From the NCBI RefSeq assembly GCF_027595985.1, contig NC_073313.1, positions 79,941,994 through 80,005,993 of the forward strand: DNA of 64,000 bases. Direction: 5' to 3'. Below the pieces are notes generated by a model. That model was not told the origin of the DNA. It saw nothing but the letters and a program-made list of their open reading frames with translations, and ran no database searches. Both the position numbers and the translations under genes were made by a program. Below are positions 23,961-34,921 of the stretch, in pieces (position 1 is the stretch's first letter; each line of letters starts with the position of its first letter). The DNA is from Sorex araneus. Taxonomy: Eukaryota > Chordata > Mammalia > Eulipotyphla > Soricidae.

Positions 23961-24480
23961 GACCTGCGCCCCGTGGCTCGCGGGGATCCCGCCCGACCTG
24001 ATGACACGCCCTCTCGGGCTGCTCGGGCTTCTGTTTGGCCAGGTGACGTGTCTCCCGCTAGTTCTTCTGACGGGCATCGACCCCCTAGTTGGCGCTCCCC
24101 CCGCCTCCTAGACGCCCCTCGCGTGAGGTCCTGCGAGCACACTTGCCCGCCGGGTGCGAGGGCCGGTGCGCTGCTGGCTCCGGATGCGGTTTCCTTTGGT
24201 GCACCGGCAAGTCCCAGCTACTCTCCCAAGTCCGCCAGAGAAGCCCAGTGGGAGACGGGCCCGGCATGTCCAGTGACTGTCACGTTCGGGAACCTCTTCA
24301 TGTGCTCTGTGGCTTACTGGCCGCGCTCGGGCGCGTGCTCGACGTCGCAGCGCACCTCTTCAGACCAGGAGGGGGAGTCAGTCTGCTCTTGGCCAGATGC
24401 GCCAGAGCAGAAGGCAACTTAATCTTGGGCTTTGCAGCCTGCTCGGCAGCTACTGCTCACAAGCAGCTTAAGGGCCCCGC

Positions 24481-24919
24481 TCTCTGCTGCCATCACCAGG
24501 AAATGTTATACTTAACCGTCTGTCCTCCACAGCATGGGTCCAAGTCTGTCTGCCACGACTGGCGACTCATCCATCTATTGAAGAACATCTGCCATGTTCA
24601 GAGTTTTGTGAAATGACAAATGACTTAGCTAGACACGCTGATTTACAGTTTTGCGTGTCAGCGTATGTTTTCCTTTCCCCGGGGTCAACACCTACTAGAG
24701 GGAGGAGCTCTGTGCCCTACAGTGCTTTGGAAAAGGCTCCTATTAGCGTTGAACCCCAAGGGGCCGCCCGCCTTCCTACCCAATCTGATCAGAGCATCTG
24801 CAGAAACCTTCAACTCACATGCCGCTTCCAGGGAAAAGGCGGAATATCTTCTGCCCCTAGAGCAAGATCGAGTCAATATTGTAATGGGGGCTAAGACCAT
24901 TGCAATCATTTCCCCATAA
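24481..24919. other. CpG-island shore, no gene recognised
   Basis: GC content falls steadily. No repeat or coding signal beyond short chance open frames. Confidence 0.4.
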
Positions 24920-25140
24920 AAGTAGAAAGAAAGGTGGGGGAAGGACAGGAAGGGAAAGGAAAGCATAGATATGAGGGCGGGAGGAAAATAAAGGAGAGAA
25001 GGCAAAAGGAGCGAAGAAGAAAGGGACAAGATGAGGAAGGAAGGAGGGGAGGAAGGAGAGAGCCATGGGAAGACGGAGAGGAATGCCAGAAGGGAGGAAG
25101 GGAAGCAGCAAGGAGGGAAGGAAAGACAGAGGAAAGCACA
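24920..25140 (+). repeat. Polypurine tract (GA-rich low complexity)
   Basis: About 220 bases of almost uninterrupted purine on the plus strand (aaggaagg- and gggagg-type words), with only scattered pyrimidines. Such tracts can form triplex (H-DNA) structures. Open frames reading through it on either strand are low-complexity artefacts. Confidence 0.9.
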
Positions 25141-26440
25141 TGCGGATTGGCCAAGAGAGGGCAAACTCTTGTTATTGGCAGATATCAGGATCACTTGGAG
25201 AGAAAACACATACCCCGGTGGATAGGACGAACAACAAGAAAATGTAGAATAAATGAGTTTAGCAAGCACACGTGGTAAACATTAAAGAATGCAATCATAT
25301 TTCTAGTTACAGAATTACAGGCTTGAAAGCAAAAAATTTAAATCCTATAAAATGTGAAAGCAAACAGTTACCTAGGACAAAAATCCAAAAACAGCTGTTC
25401 AGGGACAACTACAAACTATTTATTAGTTAAACTGCAGAAGTTTGGGAAGACTGGGAGATAAACGCTCATTCGTTTGAACACTCCATTTGTGAAGATGGTC
25501 GATTCTTCCCAAACTGAGCTCAGGGTCAACGACCCCCCCAAAATTCTCAACATAAAGACAAACTACCGATTCACACTGAATGTAGAAATGCCTAAGACAT
25601 TAAGAAATGTCTAATCTCTAACACCAGAGGACCTTGTTATTACATAGGATTGTTATTTGTGTACTCCCTCATATCAAATATCTGGTTAATCTCACTGTTT
25701 TAGAACCTTATCAGATAAGACATGATCATTCATTCTATCTTTGAACACATTTCCATAGCATGCAATTCCAGTCCGAGTGTACACCAGGCAAGCCCTTCTC
25801 ATCTCTGACCCCTAAAACCTGCAGTAAAGATGGTATAACACCCAACTCAAGATACTAAATATCTGGAAATGGAGAGGAAAGGAGAAAAATGGCAGCTGCT
25901 CTCCTGATCAGCCTGGCCGTACATCCTACCCTCCTTCGTAAATAAATCTGCAGAAATCATCCATTTCTGCATGGGATACAGATGCAGTCATTTCTCCTGA
26001 GGCTAGAGGGCTAAGTTGTTAACTCAAGTGACTTACACTATGGCCTCCCCTCCCTTTCAAATGTCCATGCTCTGAAACGATTGATGACTGATCTCCAATT
26101 CTTCTCCATTCCTTATTCCAGCGTGGCCCGGTGAGATGATCTGTTGGATGCTGGCTGCGGGCCTCTGCCGTCTTTCTCTTCTAGTTCTGAGTTTGTCGCT
26201 TTCCTTCATTCATCAATCACACTGGAACAATGATTCCTAGCACACGGCATCAAAAAGCCCAGTTGATTGCAGATCCTAGCAATTCTAAATACATTCTTTC
26301 CTGCAAATGCATATAAACAAAAGCGTCTGGGAGGAGAAGAAAAAAGAAAATCAACCATTTGGGGGTTGAACTAGCAAAACCACATAAAGAACATCCAGAC
26401 ACAGCGGTTTTTTAAGTATCTGGCCCTCCCCTCCAGACGT
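25141..26440. other. AT-rich intergenic, no feature recognised
   Basis: Lies downstream of the first kinase gene on its strand. No SINE, L1 or coding signal that I can identify. A short block just before the kinase stop (about 26455-26505) resembles the sequence just past the stop of the second kinase gene at about 53850-53894. Confidence 0.5.
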
Positions 26441-26505
26441 AAGCAACATTCGGAAGAGAATGGATTACCTACCTCTGCCTGAGCATCAGGAGATAGAAGG
26501 TGCAA

Positions 26506-27681
26506 TTACTTATGAGTGTGAGTTGAAGATTTAGTGGTCTTCCGAGGGGTCTTGGCAGGACTTGTCACCGGTGGAACTGCCTGACGTCTAACGGCTGAAG
26601 AACCTGGCCCTAAAGAATTACCTGGATTCATATTGCCCCCGATGACTGGTATACAACCTTCTGATTTGCTACTTGAACCTATTTCGTCTTGGTTCTTCAA
26701 TACATTGTAAAAATAGGGGTGTTCCATGGCCTCTTTGGCGGTGAGTCGTGACTGATGGTCATATACTAGCAGCTTGTCTAGGAAGTCTAAGGCTTCTGGG
26801 CTGACAAGGTGCTGGTTCTCACTGTGAACAAAACATTCCCATTGCTTTCGGGAGTGTGTGCCTATCAATACTTTGAAATTTGTATCTAGTACAATTTTGT
26901 ATTTGTCAATATAATCATATAAATCTTTCGTACCTAGAACGTTGGCTATCTTCACCAACTGATCATTATTATCGTTACCATGAAAAAATGGCTCCTTGCG
27001 AAAGATCATACTTGCCAGCATGCATCCCAAGCTCCATAAATCCAAACTATAATCATACATTTCATACTCTACTAGCAACTCAGGACCCTTGAAGAACCGG
27101 GATGCAACGCGAACATTATACGCTTTTCCAGGATGGTAAAAATCAGCTAACCCCCAGTCAATTAGCCGTAACTTTCTGTTTTCATGGTCAATCATAATGT
27201 TATGGGGTTTCAGATCTCTGTGCATAATCCCCATGCTATGACTGTAGTCCAAGGCCTTCAAAATCTCATACATATAGAAACGGATATCATAGTCAGTTAA
27301 TGTCTTGTACAATTGTCTGTAGTCTCTGTTGTTTACGTGCTCAAACACCAAGGCAGGGGCTCCTAAATTAGGGCTTTTTATAATGTCTGTCAAATATATG
27401 ATGTTGGGGCCAGCTCGCAAATTCTCCAAAATCTTTATTTCACGCTTGACTTTATTCTCCATTACTGGCTTCAGTATTTTAACAGCAACTTTTTTATTAT
27501 TGTTAATGTTGATGGCTTCAAATACTTCACTATAGTTTCCCCTGCCTAGTTTTCGAATGAGCTGGTAGTCATCACGTTTTCCCCACTCCACCACATATGA
27601 TTCATAATCCCAGTACTCTTTGGGTCGTTGTGTATTAACCTCTGCATATACTCTTGCTCTGCTTGGCATGGGTACCGACAT
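26506..27681 (-). CDS. Casein kinase 2 catalytic subunit alpha-like, intronless copy 1
   Basis: An uninterrupted 391-residue reading frame, the same length as vertebrate CSNK2A1 and colinear with it without gaps through the kinase domain; the parent gene has many introns, so this began as a retrocopy. The protein starts [12 protein letters not shown]. Kinase landmarks (CSNK2A1 numbering): glycine loop GRGNYSEV 46-53, ATP lysine K68 in VAVK, E81 in [15 protein letters not shown] 154-161, the CK2-type DWG 175-177, and GPELL 199-203. CK2 phosphorylates acidic Ser/Thr sites in nucleus and cytoplasm. Changes relative to the parent: V66A next to the lysine, and the basic cluster at 74-76 replaced by MEN. 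The tail after about residue 335 is rewritten and ends Lys/Thr-rich. MGIMHRD and REIKILE point to CSNK2A1 rather than CSNK2A2 as parent. Full-length frame with all catalytic residues argues for a selected gene rather than a pseudogene, but expression is unproven. Confidence 0.9.
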   Translation of the reverse strand: MSVPMPSRARVYAEVNTQRPKEYWDYESYVVEWGKRDDYQLIRKLGRGNYSEVFEAININNNKKVAVKILKPVMENKVKREIKILENLRAGPNIIYLTDIIKSPNLGAPALVFEHVNNRDYRQLYKTLTDYDIRFYMYEILKALDYSHSMGIMHRDLKPHNIMIDHENRKLRLIDWGLADFYHPGKAYNVRVASRFFKGPELLVEYEMYDYSLDLWSLGCMLASMIFRKEPFFHGNDNNDQLVKIANVLGTKDLYDYIDKYKIVLDTNFKVLIGTHSRKQWECFVHSENQHLVSPEALDFLDKLLVYDHQSRLTAKEAMEHPYFYNVLKNQDEIGSSSKSEGCIPVIGGNMNPGNSLGPGSSAVRRQAVPPVTSPAKTPRKTTKSSTHTHK

Positions 27682-28450
27682 GTCAGGAAGACTGGGAACA
27701 AATTTAAAGGTGATTGTTGGCGATCAGGCAGTCACTCTCTTCAGAGGCAGCTCTAGGTTAGATCTTGTTTCAGACCTTTTTTCTTCCGACTTCGTATGCC
27801 CTTTAAGAGAAACATCAGATCATCAACTCTAATATCTGCTTTGGAAAATGAGAGTGCACAATATGTTACTGTGTGTGCCTTGTGCATCTGATGTAGAGTT
27901 CAATCCCTGGCTTTGTCCTGTGTGGCCCCTTGGATATCACTGGGTGAGCCTTATCTGTGATAGAAGCCGCAGTAGCTGCTGCTGCCTCTTGCCCCTGTCC
28001 TCATACAGAAAATATGACTGTCACAGGAGAGGAAAGGACACACTGTGTGGTGGCTCCAGCTTCAAAGGCCACTTTGAGACTAGCCTTCTTTTCTTCAAGT
28101 GAAACCACATAGATTTTTTTGAAACTTATTTAGAAGGATGTGAGGGGAGGAGAGAAAGAGAGTCATACAAGGTCAAGAGTGGATATAAGCAAGCCAGTAA
28201 GTGAGGTACATTTTCAAGGGTTTCAAGAGCAAGAATCTTGCACTTTGGTTATGGCTCTATTTCAAATCATGACCACAGATTGCTGGGGACAAAGGAAGCC
28301 TTCCTTTTCACATAATGCCCTCAAATAATACTATCAAATTACATGCGCTTGAGATATGTTGGCTGAATTCACATCCCAAACTTTACTATGACTGTCTATA
28401 AATTACTGCACTCACAGCCTCAGATTCCTAATTCAAGAACTGGGTGTTGA
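27682..28450 (-). promoter_or_regulatory. 5' flank shared with the second kinase gene
   Basis: Similar in order and content to 55086-55665, upstream of the other copy. Matching blocks include 'tatgccctttaagagaaac' (versus 'tatgccctgtaaagaaaaac'), 'aacatcagatca..caactct' and 'gatagaagccgcag' (versus 'ggtagaagttacag'). Read on the gene strand, a pyrimidine-rich stretch ending ttctcttaaag lies at about 27799-27813 and could be a 3' splice site leading into a 5' UTR exon. The shared flank means the two loci duplicated as DNA. Confidence 0.6.
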
Positions 28451-28469
28451 AGGTAGGTAAAGGGATATA

Positions 28470-28690
28470 CATGATAACCTTTCAGCATTTGTATTGCAAA
28501 CCATCATGCGTAAAAGGAGAGAGAAAGAGAAAGAGAGAAGAGGGGTGCCTTCCATAGAGACAGGCTGGGGTGGGGGTGGTTTGGGAGGGTGAGAGGGAAA
28601 CTGGGGACATTCGTGCTGGGAAATTACACTGGTGGAAGGACATTGTACACTGAAACCCAAACATGAACAGGTTTGAAATGCTAATATATT
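28470..28690 (+). mobile_element. L1 3' UTR fragment, sense
   Basis: Sense orientation of the same 3' UTR: 'gcatttgtattgcaaaccatc', a G-rich block near 28560-28620, 'cactggtggaagg' and 'aaacccaaacatgaa'. It ends where a SINE begins. Confidence 0.82.
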
Positions 28691-28692
28691 TT

Positions 28693-28917
28693 TTAGCACA
28701 GCGTGAAAGGCATTTGCCTTGCAAGTGACCGACCGGGTTCGATTTCTCCATCCCTCTTGGAGAGCCTGGCAAGCTACCAAGAGTATCCTGCCCACAAGGC
28801 AGAGCCTGGCAAGCTACCAATGGCATAAAACAGTAACAAGTCTCACAATGGAGACGTTACTGGTGCCCGCTCGAGCAACTCGATGAGCAACAGGATGACA
28901 GTAACAATGACAGTAAA
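28693..28917 (+). mobile_element. SINE type B
   Basis: Decayed box A, box B 'gggttcgatttctcc', the paired 'gcctggcaagctacc' blocks, then 'ggagacgttactggtgccc' and a (gacagt)n-like tail. It lacks most of the 'gatatgcc' block. Confidence 0.9.
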
Positions 28918-28941
28918 ATACAATTTTAAAAATACATTAAA

Positions 28942-29118
28942 GGGGCTGGAGCGATAGCACAGCGAGTAGGGCGTTTGCCTTGCACGCGGCCAACCCGGGT
29001 TCATTTCCGAGCATCCCATAGGGTTCCCCAAGCACTGCCAGGAGTTATTCCTGAGTGCATGAGCTAGGAGTGACCCCTGTGCATTGCAGGGTGTGACCCC
29101 CCAAAAAGTAAAAAAAAG
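28942..29118 (+). mobile_element. SINE type A, young
   Basis: Near-consensus: 'ggggctggagcgatagcaca' head, box B, 'ccaggagttattcctgagtg' body and a short A-rich tail. Confidence 0.93.
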
Positions 29119-29164
29119 AACATAAAAATAAAAATACATTTTAAAAGAATATTTAAAGACAAAT

Positions 29165-29310
29165 AGAATGTACAAGAGTTAAGGCACTTATCTGAAGGCT
29201 ACTGACCCTGGTTTGATTTCAGCAGTGCATATTGGACAAAATGCAACTTTTATCTTACCCCATAACTGCCAAAAGTAACCCTTGAGCACTGCCAGATGTA
29301 TTCACAAGCA
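29165..29310 (+). mobile_element. SINE type A relic
   Basis: Very diverged; still shows 'ccctggtttgatttcagca' and 'cccttgagcactgccag' blocks in the right order. Confidence 0.5.
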
Positions 29311-29365
29311 AAAAAAGTACAATGATGAAATAAAGTCAAATAAATATAAAAGTGAAACTGAAGCA

Positions 29366-29559
29366 GCATTCTTTTTTTTTTTTTTTTGCTTTTTGGGTCA
29401 CACCCAGCGATGCTCAGGGGTTACTCCTGGCTTTGCACTCAGGAATTACTCCTGGCGGTGCTTGGGGGACCATATGGGATGCCGGGGATCGAACCCGGGT
29501 CGGCCGCGTGCAAGGCAAACGCCCTACCCGCTGTGCTATCGCTCCGGCCCCGCATTCTT
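29366..29559 (-). mobile_element. SINE type A, young, with 8-bp TSD
   Basis: The body at 29374-29551 is close to consensus, with a long T run (poly(A)). Direct repeats gcattctt lie at 29366-29373 and 29552-29559. Confidence 0.94.
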
Positions 29560-30170
29560 AAATCTTCTTACAAAGTATGCTGTTTATATCTCAATGCCAC
29601 TTTCTCAGGTATACTCAGCCTGTGAAATAAGAGACAAACACTTGATATGAAAAGAGTTTAAAGAGTAAATACAAGGAAAGTTTGAGTGAGATTACCAAAA
29701 GTGTGTGGGGAAAAACTGCCTGAGAAAAGGAACTCATTTCCAACATAGAGAAAATTGTTTTTAATCTCTGAAGACCTTACTCAAATACCATATGGATACA
29801 TCAGCCTCAGATTTCATGAAGTGAATTCAGAGCAGACACTGAATTCTTCTACATGTAAAATCCCAAGTGGTGTCAAAGTTAGACATAGATACATGGATAA
29901 TGGTATTCAGTATGGCTGAAGGCCATAAACTCAGACAAATAAAAAATCTCTGCTTTGAATATCCAGCCAGTACCAAAACTGCCAGTCTGATAAAGAACAA
30001 GCAACTCCAGAATTTATGGAAATAATTGTATAAAATAAGAGATCAGCCAAATAATAGTTAGCTTCCTTTCAACCTCTTCTTGTGGTAATTGGAATGGAAA
30101 TATCAGTGAAAGGCCATTTGCAGAGACCAATTTTATTTTTTATTATTCACATTATGTTTTAATTTTTAAG
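29560..30170. other. No feature recognised
   Basis: AT-rich DNA without a repeat or gene I can name. Confidence 0.5.
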
Positions 30171-30174
30171 CCAC

Positions 30175-30518
30175 ATCTGGGAGTAGTCTCTGGATGTTGG
30201 CCATTGATGGGATTACACAGCGCCAGGGCAGTTTCTGGATGTGACTGCCTAGCTACTGGAAAATGGGGGATCTGGGTGGAAGAGGCCCAGTCCTGATCTG
30301 AGCAGCCTTGGAGATTTCGTCCCTAGGTCCCACACACGTAGGTTCCTCCGCCGGCTCCCCCGTGCATGAGGCTCGTTCGAACATGTGGAGAGTGTCCCTG
30401 AGCATGGCTGTGGGTGGGTTCTGCAGGTCTTCAACTGTCGAGGCTCTGCTTTGGTCAGGGAGGGAAATGCAACCCGTCCCCTCCGAGGGGCCCCAGTGAA
30501 GACAAGCCCTGGCGACAT
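30175..30518 (+). repeat. Unclassified GC-richer repeat unit (about 340 bp)
   Basis: Starts 'agtctctggatgttggcc', then 'gattacacagcgccagggc', 'ctagctactggaaaatgg' and ends near 'ccccagtgaag'. Similar units are at 58100-58480 and 63620-63790. In all three cases it touches RTE 5' UTR sequence. I do not recognise it; it has no conserved open frame. Confidence 0.75.
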
Positions 30519-30527
30519 TTAATGGCC

Positions 30528-30872
30528 TAGTTCTCCCTCTTGGAGATCCTGACAAGCTACCAAGAGTCTATTGCTTCCGTGGCATATTCATATCCCAAAT
30601 ACAGTAACAGATATATACATAGCTCTCAGAGAGCCCAGCAAGCTACTGAGAGTATCGGGCCCACACAGCAGAGCCTGGCAAGCTACCCTTGGTGTATTAA
30701 ATATGCCCAAAACAGTAATGATAGGTCTCATTCCCCTGACCCTGAAAGAGCCTCCAATCATTGGGAAAGATGAGTAAGGGGAGGCTGCTAAAATCTCAGG
30801 GCTGAGTGTAATAGAGATGTTACTGGTACCTGATCGAGTAAATCGACAAACAACAGGATGACAGTGATACAT
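30528..30872 (+). mobile_element. Internally deleted RTE derivative (5' UTR fused to 3' end)
   Basis: Begins with the 'cttggagatcctgacaagc' block. It then carries 'gagcctggcaagctaccc', 'atgcccaaaacagtaatg' and 'ggctgctaaaatctcaggg', which match the RTE 5' UTR at 8665-8815. It jumps from there directly to 'gagatgttactggtacctg' and the gacagtgata end, which match 17425-17490. All coding sequence is missing. This is the same pair of RTE pieces found in type B SINEs, but with more of the 5' UTR and without the tRNA-type head. Confidence 0.88.
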
Positions 30873-30875
30873 TGA

Positions 30876-31026
30876 TCTGGGAGTACTCAGAACTTTCTCC
30901 TAGTTCTGTGCTGAGGGATCAATCCTGGCAGGACTTGGACAGCCACATAGAGTGTTAACCCAAGTAGGCTGCATGCAAGGAAGAAAATCACCTTATCCCT
31001 TTATCTGCAGTATTCTCTCTGGGCCA
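30876..31026 (-). mobile_element. SINE type A, diverged
   Basis: Antisense body ('gtactcagaactttctcctag', 'ggctgcatgcaagg') ending near 'tctctgggcc'. Confidence 0.75.
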
Positions 31027-31029
31027 CCA

Positions 31030-31203
31030 GCTTCTTTTGGAGGTGGGATACATTTGGCAGTGCTCAGACCTTCCTCCTGGCTCTGTGCCCAAGAAACACT
31101 CCTGGCTGGCTCAGAGCACCATATGGGGTGCTGAGAATAGAATTTGGGTTCACTGCATTGCAAGGAGAGCACCCTACCTGCTGTACTACTGCTCTGGTCC
31201 CCC
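31030..31203 (-). mobile_element. SINE type A, diverged
   Basis: Antisense body with 'ttggcagtgctcagacc', 'agcaccatatggggtgctg' and 'accctacctgctgtac' blocks. Confidence 0.85.
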
Positions 31204-31249
31204 ACCAACAGTTGGGTTTTTTTTTTTTTTTTTGCATTTTGTTTTTTTA

Positions 31250-31502
31250 CTGGACTGGAGCGATAGCACAGCAGGTAGGGGTTTGCCTTGCACGCGGTCA
31301 ACCCGGGTTCGATTCCTCCACCCTTCTCAGAGAGCATGGCAAGTTACCGAGACTATCTCGCCTGCACAGCACAGCCTGGCAAGCTACCCATGGCATATTT
31401 GATATGCAAAAAAGAAAAAAAAACAGTAACAAGTCTCACAATGGACACGTTACTGGTGCCCGCTGGAGCAAACTGATAAACAACGGGATGACAGTGACAG
31501 TT
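31250..31502 (+). mobile_element. SINE type B
   Basis: Complete from 'actggactggagcgatagca' to 'caacgggatgacagtgacag', with an A-rich expansion inside the 'gatatgccaaaaacagtaac' block. Confidence 0.94.
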
Positions 31503-31504
31503 TT

Positions 31505-31652
31505 TTTTAACTACACCTGGCAATGCTCAGGCTTACTCCTGGCTCTGTGTTCAGGTCATTCCTGGCTGTGGTCGGGAGACCATATGAGGTCCTAGGGATC
31601 GAAACCCATTCGACCCAATGCAAGGCAAGTGCCCACCCGCTGACCCAGGGCC
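31505..31652 (-). mobile_element. SINE type A
   Basis: Antisense body from 'tacacctggcaatgctcagg' to 'gcccacccgctgaccc'. Confidence 0.85.
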
Positions 31653-31800
31653 CCCAACTTTATTGTTAACACGCGTGGATGAACTTGCGAAATTCATAAG
31701 CCTTTAACTGAAGACAACCCCCGAAAACTCAAGACTTAGCCAAATGGCAGGTGAAAAAACCTTCCCCCAAATACCGTACGTGAAATATAGATGAAAGACT

Positions 31801-32118
31801 GTATAGGAGGAGCGATAGTACAGCAGGCAGAGCGTTCGCGGCCTACCCAAGTTCCATTCACGGCACTCTCAAGGGTCGCCTGCCATGCCAAAGTGATCCC
31901 TGAGCACAAAGCCAGCAATACGCCCTGAGTAGAGCCTGACACGGCCTTAAAAATAAATCTGGCTATTGTGAACAGTGCTAGCCAGATTTATATTTTAAGG
32001 CCGCGCTGGGCTATGCTCAGGGCATATCGCTGGCTTTGTGCTCAGGAATCACTTTGGCATGGCAGACTACTCTCGAGGGTACCGTGAATGGAACTCGGGT
32101 AGGCCAGGAACGCTCTGC
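31801..32118. repeat. Two facing SINE copies forming a 138-bp hairpin with a 15-nt loop
   Basis: A type A SINE in plus orientation (31801-31964) is followed by a near-perfect reverse complement of its own 31827-31964 at 31980-32118. The turn is attgtgaacagtgct (31965-31979). Matching is interrupted by a modest number of substitutions and small indels. Both arms share private variants such as 'tccattcacgg', which are not in other SINEs of the window. The second arm is therefore a copy of the first rather than an independent insertion. Confidence 0.9.
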
Positions 32119-32121
32119 AAG

Positions 32122-32165
32122 GTTGTAACTATCTCATGGTGATTCAAAAAGTTTTTAAAAGAGGG
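32122..32165 (+). mobile_element. L1 3' terminal fragment
   Basis: A few dozen bases matching the very end of sense L1 ('gtaactatctcatggtgatt'), adjoining the hairpin. Confidence 0.7.
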
Positions 32166-32515
32166 GAAATAACTTTTCAAAGACATTATAGAAAGCCACA
32201 AATACTTCGACTAAGAAGCTGACCTGGCAGCATGAATTTTTTGTTTAACATTGATAGCTTGGAACAAGTCGAAATTTACCTAGATATTTGCTAATTTGGG
32301 ACATTTTTTCCCCTTTAAAACTACTCAGCAAGATGTAGATTTGTTTTAGTCACTCGTTAATCAGTTTGTTATAGTCGGTTACTCTAGCTATAGCAAAATA
32401 GCTTAAAACTACTAAAATCAATATTATCCAGGGCAAAATATCCTTTTAATAAACTAAAACTCTCGTCCATAATTTGCATTTTCCCAAAGTAATTGTACTT
32501 TAAAAACATGATTTT
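32166..32515. other. No feature recognised
   Basis: AT-rich DNA without repeat or coding signal. Confidence 0.4.
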
Positions 32516-32517
32516 TG

Positions 32518-32704
32518 GGAGCTGGAGCGATAGCACAGCAGGTAAGGCGTTTTTCTGCACACAGCCGACCAGGGTTCGATTCTCAGTATCCCATCTGGTC
32601 CCCCGAGCACCACCAGGAGTAATTCCTGAGTGCATGAGCCAGGAGTAACCCCTGTGCATCGCCAGGTGTGACCCAAAAAGCTAAATAAATAAATAAATAA
32701 ATAT
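32518..32704 (+). mobile_element. SINE type A with (AAAT)n tail
   Basis: Near-consensus body from 'ggagctggagcgatagcaca' to 'gtgtgacccaaaaagc', followed by an aaat microsatellite. Confidence 0.93.
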
Positions 32705-32769
32705 GGGTATGGAGCGTGTATGAAAAGCTTTGGAATCAGCCAAAATCTTTAAAAAATTTTTTTCCTCAT

Positions 32770-32935
32770 TTACGTGGGGTTGGAGAGTGGGCCACACCTG
32801 GCCGTGCTCAGGCTTTCTCCTGGCTTTGTACTCAGGGGCTCCTGGTGTTGTGGTGCCCGGAACTGAACCCAGGCTGATTTTGTGCAAGCGAAGCGCTTTA
32901 CCTGCTTTACTTTCTCTCCCAACAAAGATCCTCAC
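32770..32935 (-). mobile_element. SINE type A, diverged
   Basis: Antisense body with 'ccacacctggccgtgctcagg' and 'gctttacctgctttac' blocks. Confidence 0.8.
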
Positions 32936-33089
32936 TGTCCAGGACACCCACACTTCAGTCATTTTCAAGAGCACCACCCCTCCAACCACAAACACCTTGC
33001 TAAGGGGCTCAAGGTTTGATGACACACAAAGACACACTCCTGAAGGAGCCGTCTGTCTGGGCCACAAAAAGATAAAAAAAACCCCACAA

Positions 33090-34715
33090 CTTTAGATCCC
33101 GATGTGACTAGTGGCCCTTCTGTGCCAGCAGTTCCGAAGCCCACTTTGTCGTCCGAATCCAGTCAGCTTCGAGCTAGCCCCGAGATGTAAAACCAGAACT
33201 AAGGAAAACACAAACTGTAGAAGGGCACAACCGCCACCGATTCTGTCAAAAGACACTACAGACATCTCAAAAGAAATAGTGAAACTTAAGTGGGGAAGGT
33301 ATGTCAGGGAAAGGCCTCGTCTCGTGAACATGTACCAAGGAGTAACCAGCAAGGGAAGCCACCTGTGCACAATGCGGAAGGTCAAAGTGCATGTCATGTG
33401 AGAGGTTCCACCTTTCCACCTCATTCTTGGACGTTCTGCCATGATTGATATGTCCACTGTTTACTTGCTACAGTTGTGTAGTGAACCCTATCTACATATT
33501 CAAAGATCCAGATAAATTGTTGACATTTACTTATATTGTTATATTTATAGATATATGTTAAGAAAATAGCCTCTTTCTGCATGTTCTTATTCTATATAAT
33601 GTTAAGTGCTTATTTGCATAGCTGTCACACAGATATAGATGCATGCATAGTCATTGTATTGTGTATGTATATCTCCTGAACAAAAGAAATGAATATGACT
33701 TTTTGTTTGTTAGTGTGTTACTAAATATGGCCTTGGCTGGGGACACATTGGCCTAAATGTATAGGGTAGGGCACTGTTGGCACACACACACAGAAACACA
33801 CATAAATACACACACAATTGGCCTTCTCCTTGTACCTGACATACAATACCCAATAATACCACAGTTCAACTTCCCAGGTCATCTCTGCCTATTTGATCAT
33901 AGGCATACTTATCTTTTGTCCCATCAATTCTTCAAAGCATGTCCAAAGACTGTCTAGATAAAATTATCACTTGCTTCTTACCTAATATTCTTGATGCATA
34001 TTCTCAAATTCCACAAGTGTGGTATTTGCTAGTGGGATTCAATCACAGTACTAGAAAGAAACTATATGTTCGTAATGCTTTCTGTGTTTCAATTTCCTGG
34101 TCAATAAATTCAGATTAGTAGATCCAGATCACAGGTCATAGTGTCATTATTTGGGTTAATGCCAAATATAGAACAAGTAGATGAAAGTGACTAAGATTTC
34201 TGTTGCAATTAACTCTACTATTTTACCATCTTCCTGAATGTCTTTCATCAAATATCATCTATTTCCCAAAGGCTTTCATTAAACAAAAATGAACATTGTT
34301 ATTGATGTACAGGGATTTACAATACTATTAGTTAATAGTTTTCTACCTTTCTTTAATTGTATCCTTAGTGATATATATAATTCAAAATCATGGTACAAAT
34401 CTATATCCATGCTATATTTCCATTTCCAAAGCCAATCCTTTTAGTAATCAAACATAAAGGATATGGTCTTTTGGAGTTAAAAAATCTATATTTCTTTTAC
34501 TTCTTAGGCTCTGTGCTCTTTGTCAAATAGCTGAACTCATGTTGGAAATAAATTATGGGAAGTGTCCAGTAAGGCTGTTGTAGGAGTAGTGTATACATAT
34601 AGAAAGGACAGAGGGCACTAAGAAGAAATCTGTGTATGATAGCAATCACTATTTTAAAAATCCAGTGCCAAAAACCCCAGCCCAGTAAGCATTCATAAAG
34701 TGATAAAGATAATTC
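33090..34715. other. Intergenic, no element recognised
   Basis: Includes a 96-codon open frame at 33111-33401 that I do not recognise and that looks like chance. A short CA-rich patch lies at about 33780-33815. The rest is AT-rich. Confidence 0.4.
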
Positions 34716-34721
34716 AGGGGT

Positions 34722-34885
34722 CTGGAGAGATACTGAAGCAGTAGTGTGCTTCCTTTGCATGCAGCTGCCCTGGGTTCGATCCCTGACACACATATGGTCC
34801 CCTGAGCCAGGCAGGAGTGATAGGAGGGCCAGTAATAATCCCTGACTACCACTAGGTGTTGCCCCAAAGCAAAATATAAATCAAT
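34722..34885 (+). mobile_element. SINE type A, diverged
   Basis: 'ggggtctggagagatactga' head, 'gggttcgatccctgacac' box B region, and an A-rich end. Confidence 0.85.
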
Positions 34886-34921
34886 AAATAAAAGTTAAGT
34901 AATTCATTTGTTGCTGTTGTG

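Noticed and set aside
24857-25278. Ser/Pro/Phe-rich and Glu/Arg-rich proteins across 24.9-25.2 kb
   Set aside because: Translations of a polypurine tract and its complement.
26506-27681. Calling copy 1 a processed pseudogene of CSNK2A1
   Set aside because: The frame is complete, all catalytic residues are intact, and a diverged but equally intact paralogue exists. A pseudogene of this divergence should carry stops or frameshifts. Expression remains untested.
28942-29020. tRNA genes, suggested by repeated box A and box B sequences
   Set aside because: They are SINE heads. No cloverleaf with acceptor stem and anticodon arm could be drawn, and each continues into a SINE body.
33111-33401. A 96-codon unassigned open frame
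   Set aside because: No recognisable family, no supporting flank signals, and an overlapping open frame on the other strand; treated as chance.
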